Shown here: positions 43,194 through 51,900 of the stretch, piece after piece
Layout of the letters: every line of letters begins with the position of its first letter
Position numbering within the stretch: position 1 is the stretch's first letter
Assembly (NCBI RefSeq): GCF_014696625.1
Contig: NZ_JACJQL010000019.1
Coordinates: 51,200-115,199 of the forward strand
Direction: 5' to 3'
Origin: Nostoc parmelioides FACHB-3921
GTDB taxonomy: Bacteria > Cyanobacteriota > Cyanobacteriia > Cyanobacteriales > Nostocaceae
Length of the DNA stretch: 64,000 nt
Program-made: the position numbers and the translations under genes
Notes under the pieces: model-generated
The model's database searches: none
What the model saw: only the letters and a program-made list of their open reading frames with translations
What the model was told of the DNA's origin: nothing

Positions 43194-46100
43194 CTACGCC
43201 GTAAAGTACTTAGCTACTGGGTGATAGGTAATAATCGCCGTTGTAGACTGTTCTGGATAAAGTTGCTCACTTTCATCCATGTATAAGTTAATTCGGCTAG
43301 TCTCCAACAAATCCAGCTGCTTAAACTGGTCTTGAATATTCGGACAAGCCGGGTAGCCAAAACTATACCGGGAACCCTGATAGCGTTGTGCCAAAATATC
43401 CCGGATATTGTCCGGTTCTTTAGCACCGAACCCTAACTCACGGCGGATTCTGGCGTGTGTCCACTCAGCCAAGGCTTCTGCTACTTGCACCGCTAAACCG
43501 TGGAAATAAAGATAATCAGTGTACTGATTATTTGCAAACAGTTTTTGGGCGAACTCTGTAGCAATATCTCCTACAGTCACCGCCTGCATGGGGAAGACAT
43601 CGATAATTCCCGAATCTTTTGGTGCAAAAAAATCGGCAATACATAATCTTTTTGATGACTTTTGTCGGGGAAATTCAAACTGAGTGATTTCTTTGGCATT
43701 TGGGCTGTTTGTTTCGTAAACATACAAAGTATTACCCCCAGATTGACAAGGAAAATACCCGTAAATTACCTGGGGATGTAACAGGTTTTCTGCAACGATG
43801 CGTTGTTTCCAAGTTTCTAAAATTGGATACACTTTCTCATGCAGAAAGGCTTGATATTCTTCCTTTGATTGTTCCTTGGGTTTGCGGAATTGCCATTGTC
43901 CCGCAACTAAGGCTTGTAAATCCATGTGCCAGAATATTTCTTCTAGGGAAATATCGCTAGGCTGTAATAATTGGGTTCCCCAGAATGGCGGTGTGGGACG
44001 AGGGATATCTATGGCTACGGCTTCGGAACGTCTGGTGTCTATGGGGACTGGGGTCTGGGGATTGGGGTCTGGGGATTTTTCTTTAGTGACTGCTGATTGG
44101 GGATTAGTCGTTTCTATTTCCTCAGTTTCTACTTCATCCAAGAATCCTAAGAAATTGTCCCATTTGCCAGTGGCTTTGGCTGGCATTAATTTATCCATGA
44201 AATGCAGGTCAGAGAAAGCATCTTTGCCGTAGATGACTTTACCTTTGTAGGTGTTTTGGCAATCTTTATGGACGAATTTCGGGGTTAATGCCGCACCGCC
44301 TAAAATTACAGGAACATTAATGCCTTTTTCGTTGAAAACCTCCAAATTCTCTTTCATGAATGCGGTGGATTTCACCAACAAGCCACTCATAGCAATACAA
44401 TCAGCTTTGTGTTGGTTGTAAGCTTCGATGATATTTTCCACCGGCTGTTTAATTCCCAGGTTAATTACCTTGTAGCCGTTGTTGGACAAGATAATGTCTA
44501 CTAAGTTTTTACCAATGTCGTGAACATCACCTTTCACGGTGGCAATAATTACTTTACCTTTGGCATTGTTGCCACTTTCCGATTTTTCCATGAACGGTTC
44601 TAGGTAAGCTACCGCCGCTTTCATGGTTTCGGCTGACTGTAAAACGAAAGGTAGCTGCATTTGTCCTGAACCGAACAACTCCCCGACCACTTTCATCCCA
44701 TCTAGTAGGAAAGTGTTGATAATTTCCAGGGGTGGATATTGTTCTAAGGCTTTTGTCAGTTGGGCTTCTAAACCAATGCGTTCGCCGTCGATAATGTGAC
44801 GCTTGAGGCGTTCTTCGATGGGTAAGCTTTCATCAACGCCTTTGTTACGTTTGGTGGTGACTCCCTCAAATAATTTGGTTAGTTCTGTTAAGGGGTCGTA
44901 GATGCAGACATCACCGTCAAATTGGCGCTGGTCATAAATTAACTGGCGACAGACTTCTTGATGACGGTCTTCAATCTTCGAGAGTGGTAGAATCTTGCTA
45001 GCACTGACGATCGCCGCATCCATACCAGCTGCCATTGCTTCATGGAGAAACACGGAGTTTAAAACCATCCGGGAAGCTGGACTCAAGCCAAAGGATATAT
45101 TGGACACCCCTAAAATAACGTGACAACCTGGCAATTGCTGACGGATACGGCTAATTGATTCAATTGTCGCCTTGCCATTTTCCCGGTCTTCCTCAATCCC
45201 GGTCGAAATTGGTAGCGCTAAGGTATCAAAGAATATTTCTGTGGGGGGAATCCCATATTCTACCGCCTGACGATAGGCACGTTGGGCAATTTGAAACTTT
45301 TTCTCGGCTGTCCGCGCCATCCCTTCTTCGTCAATTGTACCAATGACAACACCAGCACCGTATTTCTTCGCCAATTCCAACACTTTCAAGAAGCGTGGTT
45401 CCCCATCTTCGTAGTTGGTGGAGTTCAGCAAACACTTACCACCAGCGACTTTCAATCCCGCCTCCATCTTTTCCCATTCGGTGGAGTCAAGCATTAAGGG
45501 GAGTGTGACATTATTCACAATGCGGGAAACTAGTTCGTGCATATCCCGCACACCGTCCCGTCCCACATAATCCACGTTGACATCAAGGATATGTGCGCCT
45601 TCCTTGACTTGTGACCTAGCCATTGATACCAATCCGTCCCAATCTTCCGCATTCAGCAAATCGCGGCATTTTTTGGAACCACTGGCGTTGAGGCGTTCAC
45701 CCACAATCAAGAAAGAATTATCTTGTTCGTAAGGTTGAGTACTATATATTGATGCAGCCGCAGGTTCTAAACTCGGTTTTCTTACCTTTGGCTTTAAGTC
45801 TTTAGCGATTTGGGCTAATTGTTGAATGTGTTCTGGACGTGTCCCACAGCAACCCCCGATCACTTGGACACCCAAATCTTCAACAAAGTGCATTAACGCC
45901 ATGCGTAATTCTATTGGTGTTAAGCGGTAGTGTGCTTGACCACCAACGTTTTCCGGTAAACCCGCGTTAGGAATACAAGAAACCACAAAGGGCGAATGTT
46001 CCGCCAAATATTTAATATGTGGTTTCATCAAGTCTGGGCCTGTGGCGCAGTTCAGACCGAGAATATCAATTGGGAAAGGTTCTAAAATTGTGAGGACAGC

Positions 46101-46730
46101 GTTGATTTCCGAGCCGACCAACATTGTCCCCATACTTTCCATCGTCACAGACACCATCAAGGGTATGCGTTCCCCTCTCTTGGCAAAGACTTCTTCAATT
46201 CCATTCAGCGCCGCTTTGATTTGCAGCACATCTTGGCAAGTCTCCACCAAAAGTAAATCCACGCCACCATCTAACAGCGCTTCTGCTTGTTCAGCAAAGC
46301 AAGTTTTGAGAGTGTCAAAGTCGATATGTCCCAAGGTGGGTAGTTTAGTTGTGGGGCCGATAGAACCGGCGACAAACCGGGGTTTATCTGGGGTGGAAAA
46401 TTCCGCCGCTACACTTTTCGCCAGTTCGGCGGCTTTCTTGTTCAGGTAATATGTTTGGTCTGCTAAATCATATTCCGCCAAAACAATTGATGTCGCGCCG
46501 AAAGTATCGGTTTCAATAACATCTGCACCCACAGCGAGAAAGTCGCGGTGAACCTTGGCGACAGCTTCGGGTTTGGTGTGGACTAGGTATTCGTTACAAC
46601 CTTCATACTGCACACCGCCGAAATCCTCAGCCGTGAGGTTTTGGGTTTGTAGATTAGTTCCCATTGCACCGTCGAAGACGATAACCGGAAGTTCCGGACT
46701 GTGCAGGCGTTTCAGGAAAGGATGAGTCAT
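43194..46730 (-). CDS. metH: Cobalamin-dependent methionine synthase
   Basis: 1178 residues with all four MetH modules. Homocysteine/zinc module (1-325) with Cys ligands in GLNCATG and VIGGCCGTRPEHI. Pterin/methyltetrahydrofolate module (about 340-610; FLIVGERLNASGSKK, HILDVNVDYVGRDG). Cobalamin cap and binding module (about 650-890) with the cobalt-ligand His in VKGDVHDIGKNLV. AdoMet activation module (about 940-1178; YSFGYPACPNIQDQ). A linker of about 50 residues before the activation module is coded partly by G-rich repeats (SPDPNPQTPVP). It transfers methyl from methyltetrahydrofolate to homocysteine. I see no cobalamin riboswitch in the 190 bp upstream. Confidence 0.96.
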   Translation of the reverse strand: MTHPFLKRLHSPELPVIVFDGAMGTNLQTQNLTAEDFGGVQYEGCNEYLVHTKPEAVAKVHRDFLAVGADVIETDTFGATSIVLAEYDLADQTYYLNKKAAELAKSVAAEFSTPDKPRFVAGSIGPTTKLPTLGHIDFDTLKTCFAEQAEALLDGGVDLLLVETCQDVLQIKAALNGIEEVFAKRGERIPLMVSVTMESMGTMLVGSEINAVLTILEPFPIDILGLNCATGPDLMKPHIKYLAEHSPFVVSCIPNAGLPENVGGQAHYRLTPIELRMALMHFVEDLGVQVIGGCCGTRPEHIQQLAQIAKDLKPKVRKPSLEPAAASIYSTQPYEQDNSFLIVGERLNASGSKKCRDLLNAEDWDGLVSMARSQVKEGAHILDVNVDYVGRDGVRDMHELVSRIVNNVTLPLMLDSTEWEKMEAGLKVAGGKCLLNSTNYEDGEPRFLKVLELAKKYGAGVVIGTIDEEGMARTAEKKFQIAQRAYRQAVEYGIPPTEIFFDTLALPISTGIEEDRENGKATIESISRIRQQLPGCHVILGVSNISFGLSPASRMVLNSVFLHEAMAAGMDAAIVSASKILPLSKIEDRHQEVCRQLIYDQRQFDGDVCIYDPLTELTKLFEGVTTKRNKGVDESLPIEERLKRHIIDGERIGLEAQLTKALEQYPPLEIINTFLLDGMKVVGELFGSGQMQLPFVLQSAETMKAAVAYLEPFMEKSESGNNAKGKVIIATVKGDVHDIGKNLVDIILSNNGYKVINLGIKQPVENIIEAYNQHKADCIAMSGLLVKSTAFMKENLEVFNEKGINVPVILGGAALTPKFVHKDCQNTYKGKVIYGKDAFSDLHFMDKLMPAKATGKWDNFLGFLDEVETEEIETTNPQSAVTKEKSPDPNPQTPVPIDTRRSEAVAIDIPRPTPPFWGTQLLQPSDISLEEIFWHMDLQALVAGQWQFRKPKEQSKEEYQAFLHEKVYPILETWKQRIVAENLLHPQVIYGYFPCQSGGNTLYVYETNSPNAKEITQFEFPRQKSSKRLCIADFFAPKDSGIIDVFPMQAVTVGDIATEFAQKLFANNQYTDYLYFHGLAVQVAEALAEWTHARIRRELGFGAKEPDNIRDILAQRYQGSRYSFGYPACPNIQDQFKQLDLLETSRINLYMDESEQLYPEQSTTAIITYHPVAKYFTA
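44035..44105 (-). repeat. G-rich GGGGWYTG repeats inside metH
   Basis: GGGGACTGGGGTCTGGGGAT and further copies on the plus strand code for the Pro/Asp/Asn linker of MetH. Same family as the repeats at 12363, 55967 and 59030. Confidence 0.75.
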
Positions 46731-46920
46731 ATTTTCCTAGAGGAAATGAGGAAATCAAGTGAGTCTTGCGATACTCGACTTACATATATTATTTTCCATA
46801 ATTGCGAGAATTTCGTATGCTGAGTATTGGCGTTGGCGCGGGAGCAACGCGAAAAAGTGAGATCATGGTGAAGAGAGCAGGGGAGGCAGGGGAAGTAGGG
46901 GAGGCAGGGGAGGTAAAACA

Positions 46921-47307
46921 ATGAATAAAGAAGCAATCAAAGATCATAAAGATTTGGGAATTTATAAAATTGCCTTTGAAGCGGCAATGAAAATTTTTGA
47001 GTTATCAAAGAAATTCCCTGTGGAGGAGAGATATTCGTTAACTGATCAAATTCGTAGATCCTCACGATCTGTTTGTGCCAATTTAGCTGAGGCATGGAGA
47101 AAAAGGCGTTATAAAGCTGCTTTTATCGCTAAATTAAATGATTGTGAGGCTGAAGCAGCAGAAACCCAAACTTGGATTGAATTTGCTGTCAAATGCAACT
47201 ACATGAATGTAGAAGTAGGACGAGAAGTTTATGCAAATTACAACCAAGTTTTATCCGGTTTGGTAAATATGATTAATAATCCATCACCTTGGTTGAGAAA
47301 TTACTAA
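46921..47307 (+). CDS. Four-helix bundle protein (23S rRNA IVP-like family)
   Basis: 128 residues, all alpha. KDLGIYKIAFEAAMKIFELSKKFPVEERYSLTDQIRRSSRSVCANLAEAW and EAAETQTWIEFAVKCNYM are the family signature. The family is named after proteins coded in intervening sequences of 23S rRNA, but here it is a free-standing gene. The function is unknown; many copies occur in Nostoc-type genomes. It is preceded directly by GGGGAGGCAGGGGAGG repeats, which may supply a ribosome site (GGGGAGG about 6 nt before ATG). Confidence 0.9.
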   Translation: MNKEAIKDHKDLGIYKIAFEAAMKIFELSKKFPVEERYSLTDQIRRSSRSVCANLAEAWRKRRYKAAFIAKLNDCEAEAAETQTWIEFAVKCNYMNVEVGREVYANYNQVLSGLVNMINNPSPWLRNY

Positions 47308-47552
47308 TCCCCCCTTGCATCCCCTGCATCCCCTGCTCCTTTTCCTCTTGTTGACAACTCCCGACTGATATGCACAACGCAGTAAATGAGAACAAGAAAC
47401 ACTTAACCCCAGATGGACGCAGATAAATTGGCACGCCAGCAGACTAGAAAACACTATAAACGTGATTTTGGTGTTGCAAAATTAAAGTAGTTGTAGCCAA
47501 CGATAGACAACACTCATAGGATTTTTCACTCTTTGTGTAAGGATTACAGTTC

Positions 47553-47897
47553 ATGAAAGTTCTTAAAAGGTCAATTAAACCAGAAACCTACATATCATTT
47601 CTCTACATCTATCAAACTACTTGGGGTACTGCTGGTGATATTTGTTTAATCCGCGAATCTGTGGCTAATTCTGGTATGTCAAAATTTATCGGTCGGAAAG
47701 TCCAGCTAGCGCTACCCAAAGGCTTAGAGCGCGATCGCGTGGCGAATTTTCCAGTCATCAAAGTTGCAGGTAACGTCGGCGATGGACACCCCAAAGAACA
47801 CCCCCATGAATGGGAACTTTATGAAGGCGTAGATCGAGAAATAGCGATCGCAGCTCTCAAGCCTTGGGGTTTCAAGTTAATTGAGTCTACCGATTAA
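47553..47897 (+). CDS. Conserved hypothetical protein
   Basis: 114 residues. No domain recognised. ISFLYIYQTTWGTAGDICLIRESVANSG, a basic central part (RKVQLALPKGLERDRV) and an acidic His/Pro-rich DGHPKEHPHEWELYEGVD follow each other. No signal peptide or membrane helix. ATG 47553 has AAGGA about 10 nt upstream, which supports real translation. It lies just upstream of the conflict-like module but nothing shows it belongs to it. Confidence 0.6.
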   Translation: MKVLKRSIKPETYISFLYIYQTTWGTAGDICLIRESVANSGMSKFIGRKVQLALPKGLERDRVANFPVIKVAGNVGDGHPKEHPHEWELYEGVDREIAIAALKPWGFKLIESTD

Positions 47898-47946
47898 AGG
47901 CGATCGCTACAACGGAGTTACACTTGTTTCTCTTCCAAGTGAATGA

Positions 47947-48009
47947 GTAGGGGCGGGTTCACAGATATGCTCGAATCATTCACGAATATTTTGCTCAACC
48001 CGCCCCTAC
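47947..48009. mobile_element. MITE-like element with 13-bp terminal inverted repeats
   Basis: GTAGGGGCGGGTT and AACCCGCCCCTAC are perfect 13-bp inverted ends of a 63-bp element without coding capacity. The form is that of a miniature inverted-repeat element or degenerate insertion sequence end. No target duplication is obvious. Confidence 0.65.
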
Positions 48010-48057
48010 AGCCTCTGAACTGAGATTGCAATAATTGGTGAGAAATCCGCGTAAAGA

Positions 48058-48345
48058 CTCGCCGACAAGTCTTTTAACTCCGTTAATCAGTCTTTGATAC
48101 TCATGAGCGAGTCTCTAATATTCGCGGACGAGTCTTGAATACTCGCGGACGAGTCTTGAATACTCGTGAATGAGTCTTTGATACTCGCGGACGAGTCTTA
48201 AATACTCGCGGACGAGTCTTAAATACTCGTGAATGAGTCTTGAATACTCGCGGACGAGTCTTGAATACTCGCGGACGAGTCTTTGATACTCGCGGACGAG
48301 TCTTTGATACTCGCGGACGAGTCTTTGATACTCGCGTTATGCTAA
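48058..48345. repeat. Tandem array of 21-bp units with CTCG-N4-CGAG palindromes
   Basis: Thirteen units and a partial one; from the third unit the period is exactly 21 bp. The core is CTCGCGGACGAG, a 4-bp stem extended to ACTCG/CGAGT, with variants CTCGTGAATGAG at units 6 and 9. Spacers are TCTTGAATA, TCTTTGATA or TCTTAAATA. The frame is not open through the array. A related array stands at 54185-54259. Confidence 0.92.
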
Positions 48346-48429
48346 TTAGGGTATGAAATTTTCACTGATATAAGTGAAATTATTGTAGATAGTAAAAAAA
48401 CCTAACTCAGTTCCATATTTTAGTGTGAT

Positions 48430-48807
48430 ATGACCGCGAACTCTAACATAAAATTTACAATTACCTTCAATGACCCTGACTTGGATGCAGAAGAAAAAGA
48501 CGAGCAGGCTCAACGACTGATTGCCGAACTTAAGCAAATTGACGAAGTAGATACAGTAGGTCGTGTTCTTGATCCCAACCCACCAGCAGGTAACAAAACA
48601 TTAGGTGGCTTTTTAGTTGGTTTATTAATGGCTGAGGTGAATGTAGCCAATGCGAAAAAGTTGATGGGATTTCTGGGCGATCGCCTCGGCGGGAAACCTA
48701 TTGAACTAGAAGTGGAAGCTAACGGCAAAAAACTATCTGTGAAAGCTCACAGCCGAGAAGAACTGGAAGCTGCTATTAAAGCAGCTCAAGATTTTATAGC
48801 AGTATAA
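48430..48807 (+). CDS. EACC1-like effector-associated component
   Basis: 125 residues, soluble. A beta strand (IKFTITF), an acidic helix (DPDLDAEEKDEQAQRLIAEL), a PPAG loop (DPNPPAGNKTLGGFLVGLL), a hydrophobic helix and a final strand-helix (ELEVEANGKKLSVKAHSREE) follow the plan of effector-associated constant component 1 (EACC1), a small protein found beside NTPases and effectors in prokaryotic conflict systems. The match is from memory and needs a profile search. It lies 178 bp from the 3' end of the convergent NACHT-HEAT gene and next to the 21-bp array. No Shine-Dalgarno is obvious. Confidence 0.6.
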   Translation: MTANSNIKFTITFNDPDLDAEEKDEQAQRLIAELKQIDEVDTVGRVLDPNPPAGNKTLGGFLVGLLMAEVNVANAKKLMGFLGDRLGGKPIELEVEANGKKLSVKAHSREELEAAIKAAQDFIAV

Positions 48808-48985
48808 GTCAATACAGTTCAGTGAGCGTTAAAAAACTGATTTGGTGTAGTAGCGTGTCTAGTCTTAAATAGTGCATAAAAGCAGTTTTTGTGGTGTAGG
48901 CATCTTGCCTGCACGGGACGGGCTAGAGAGCTTATCCCACAAGAGAGTTTTAATACAACTTTTAAGGCTTGCCACGCCACTAAGT

Positions 48986-51900
48986 TTAATCCATCATTAC
49001 TTCGTAGTAGGATAATGGATTCTGCCCTGCACCCATTAGCCAGCGTGCATCGGGTTTCCATGCGCCGTTGAGTTCTTCGCGGCGGCGGGTGTAGACGGTT
49101 AGTTGATTGTCTGCAAACTTCAGCAGGTTGTATTGCCAGGGATAACCGGGGTTAAGTTCGCGGGTGGGTGCGCCGAAAGTACCTGCACAGATGCGGTCAA
49201 GTTTTCGACCGTTAGCACTCATATCATAACGGTAGAGGCTAGTTTCGGCTTTGTGGACGTGTCCGTGGAGGAAGAAGCGGAAACCTGCGACGGCTAACTG
49301 TTCCATAAAGCTTTGGTCTTTGATGCGGTCTTCCCAGGCGCTATCTAGGGGATGATGCCAGACGGCAATTTTGATGCAGTTTTGATATTGTGGATTGTCA
49401 AGTATTTTTTCGAGGGCGTTGCTGAGTGCATTTATGTTAATGCTGGCACGGGATTTGTAATGATGATCCAATTGCCAAGCGGAGTTTAACCCTAGAATGA
49501 GTAGGTTTTGGTTGGGGAAATGGTCTAAGGTGTATTGTTGGTCATAGTCGAGGGGATAGGGTTTGTTTTTGATGGTTTGGTAGAAGTTGCTGAAGTGTTC
49601 AAAGCGTTGTTTGTATTTTTCTTCGTCTCGCACGCGAATGACACTAGCACTTTCTTCTATATATTCACCTTGTTTTAGTTCTCCTTTATGGTCTTCACGG
49701 TCGATTAATTGGTAAGCTTTTTTTGCTAGTGGCCAATTAAGGTCATGATTACCAGGAACAATGATAATTTGCTCAGTTTGTAGGGAAAATCTTTTGCTGA
49801 GTTTGTCAAGAAATTGTTTGGCTGCTGCGTATTCGTCGGGGGTTGATTTGTTGGCGATGTCGCCGGAGAGAATGAGGGCATCAAGGTGAGGAATCTGGAG
49901 TTCTTGTTTCAAGTCCATCGCTAGTTGGTTAGACCACTTGTTGGCTTCGTCAGGTGTGCCGAAGTGGAGGTCTGAAAGGTGGAGGATGTACATTAGGGAT
50001 GTTTTACTTGGCTGGGATGGGGGAAGATATAGTTGTGGTTTCTGTTCTGTGAGACATCTATAGTATTGACAGTTTTCTTGTATTGCTTCCAGTGCTTCTA
50101 GTGCAGAATACAAAGTAGTCCCATTATTTGCTGACACAAACTCTTCATTTTCTAACCGATTCATGAGCATAGGAATAGCCTGCTCTGATTTGATTTCTCC
50201 CAGGGCAGATGCCGCACGAGAACGCACAGAGGAGTCTTCATGTTCTAGTAATTTAATTAGCCCTGGAATAGCCTGCTCTGATTTGATTTTTCCCAGGGCA
50301 GATGCCGCACAAGAACGCACAGAGGAGTCTTTATCTTCTAGTAATTTAATTAGCCCTGGAATAGCCTGCTCTGATTTGATTTTTCCCAGGGCAGATGCCG
50401 CACGAGAACGCACAGAGGAGTCTTCATGTTCTAGTAATTTAATTAGCCCTGGAATAGCCTGCTCTGATTTGATTTCTCCCAGGGCAGATGCCGCACTATC
50501 ACGCACAGAGGAGTCTTCATGTTCTAGTAATTTAATTAGCCCTGGAATAGCCTGCTCTGATTTGATTTTTCCCAGGGCAGATGCCGCACAAGAACGCACA
50601 GAGGAGTCTTTATCTTCTAGTAATTTAATTAGCCCTGGAATAGCCTGCTCTGATTTGATTTTTCCCAGGGCAGATGCCGCACTATAACGCACATCAGAGT
50701 CTTTATCTTCTAGTAATTTAATTAGCCCTGGAATAGCCTGCTCTGATTTGATTGCTCCCAGGGCAGATGCCGCACTATAACGCACAGAGGAGTCTTTATC
50801 TTCTAGTAATTTAATTAGCCCTGGAATAGCCTGCTCTGATTTGATTTTTCCCAGGGCAGATGCCGCACTATAACGCACATCAGAGTCTTTATCTTCTAGT
50901 AATTTAATTAGCCCTGGAATAGCCTGCTCTGATTTGATTGCTCCCAGGGCAGATGCCGCACAAGAACGCACAGAGGAGTCTTTATCTTCTAGTAATTTAA
51001 TTAGCCCTGGAATAGCCTGCTCTGATTTGATTGCTCCCAGGGCATATGCCACACGATAACGCACAGAGGAGTCTTCATCTTCTAGTAATTTAATTAGCCC
51101 TGGAATAGCCTGCTCTGATTTGATTTCTCCCAGGGCAGATGCCGCACTATAACGCACATCAAAGTCTTTATTTTCTAGTAATTTAATTAGCCCTGGAATA
51201 GCCTGCTCTGATTTGATTTCTCCCAGGGCAGATGCCGCACTATCACGCACATCAAAGTCTTTATCTTCTAGTAATTTAATTAGCACTGGAATAGCCTGCT
51301 CTGATTTGATTTGTCCCAGGGCAGATGCCGCACGAGAACGCACAGAGGAGTCTTCATGTTCTAGTAATTTAATTAGCCCTGGAATAGCCTGCTCTGATTT
51401 GATTTCTCCCAGGGCAGATGCCGCACTATCACGCACAGAGGAGTCTTCATGTTCTAGTAATTTAATTAGCCCTGGAATAGCCTGCTCTGATTTGATTTTT
51501 CCCAGGGCAGATGCCGCACGAGAACGCACATCAAAGTCTTTATCTTCTAGTAATTTAATTAGCCCTGGAATAGCCTGCTCTGATTTGATTTCTCCCAGGG
51601 CAGATGCCGCACTATAACGCACATCAGAGTCTTTATCTTCTAGTAATTTAATTAGCCCTGGAATAGCCTGCTCTGATTTGATTTCTCCCAGGGCAGATGC
51701 CGCACGATAACGCACAGAGGAGTCTTCATGTTCTAGTAATTTAATTAGCCCTGGAATAGCCTGCTCTGATTTGATTTCTCCCAGGGCAGATGCCGCACGA
51801 TAACGCACAGAGGAGTCTTTATATTCTAGTAATTTAATTAGCCCTGGAATAGCCTGCTCTGATTTGATTTCTCCCAGGGCAGATGCCGCACTATAACGCA

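Larger units (their letters stand above)
47898..48429. other. Spacer with MITE-like element and 21-bp array
   Basis: 532 bp without a gene. It contains the MITE-like element (47947-48009) and, starting 49 bp later, the 21-bp hairpin array (48058-48345). The last 85 bp before the EACC1-like gene are AT-rich and may contain its promoter. Confidence 0.6.

Noticed and set aside
46731..46920. Cobalamin or S-adenosylhomocysteine riboswitch upstream of metH
   Set aside because: I looked for the conserved riboswitch cores and found only AT-rich and CCCCTGCC repeat sequence.
48058..48345. 21-bp array as a CRISPR array or as a coding heptapeptide repeat
   Set aside because: Units have no unique 30-40 bp spacers, so it is not CRISPR. 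A seven-residue frame (LEYSRTS) opens only for two or three units and is stopped by TGA in the others.
50163..51617. Plus-strand open frames rich in ISPGIACSDLI-type repeats
   Set aside because: They are the antisense reading of the 93-bp HEAT repeats. The minus-strand frame has clear domains at both ends, so these are shadows.
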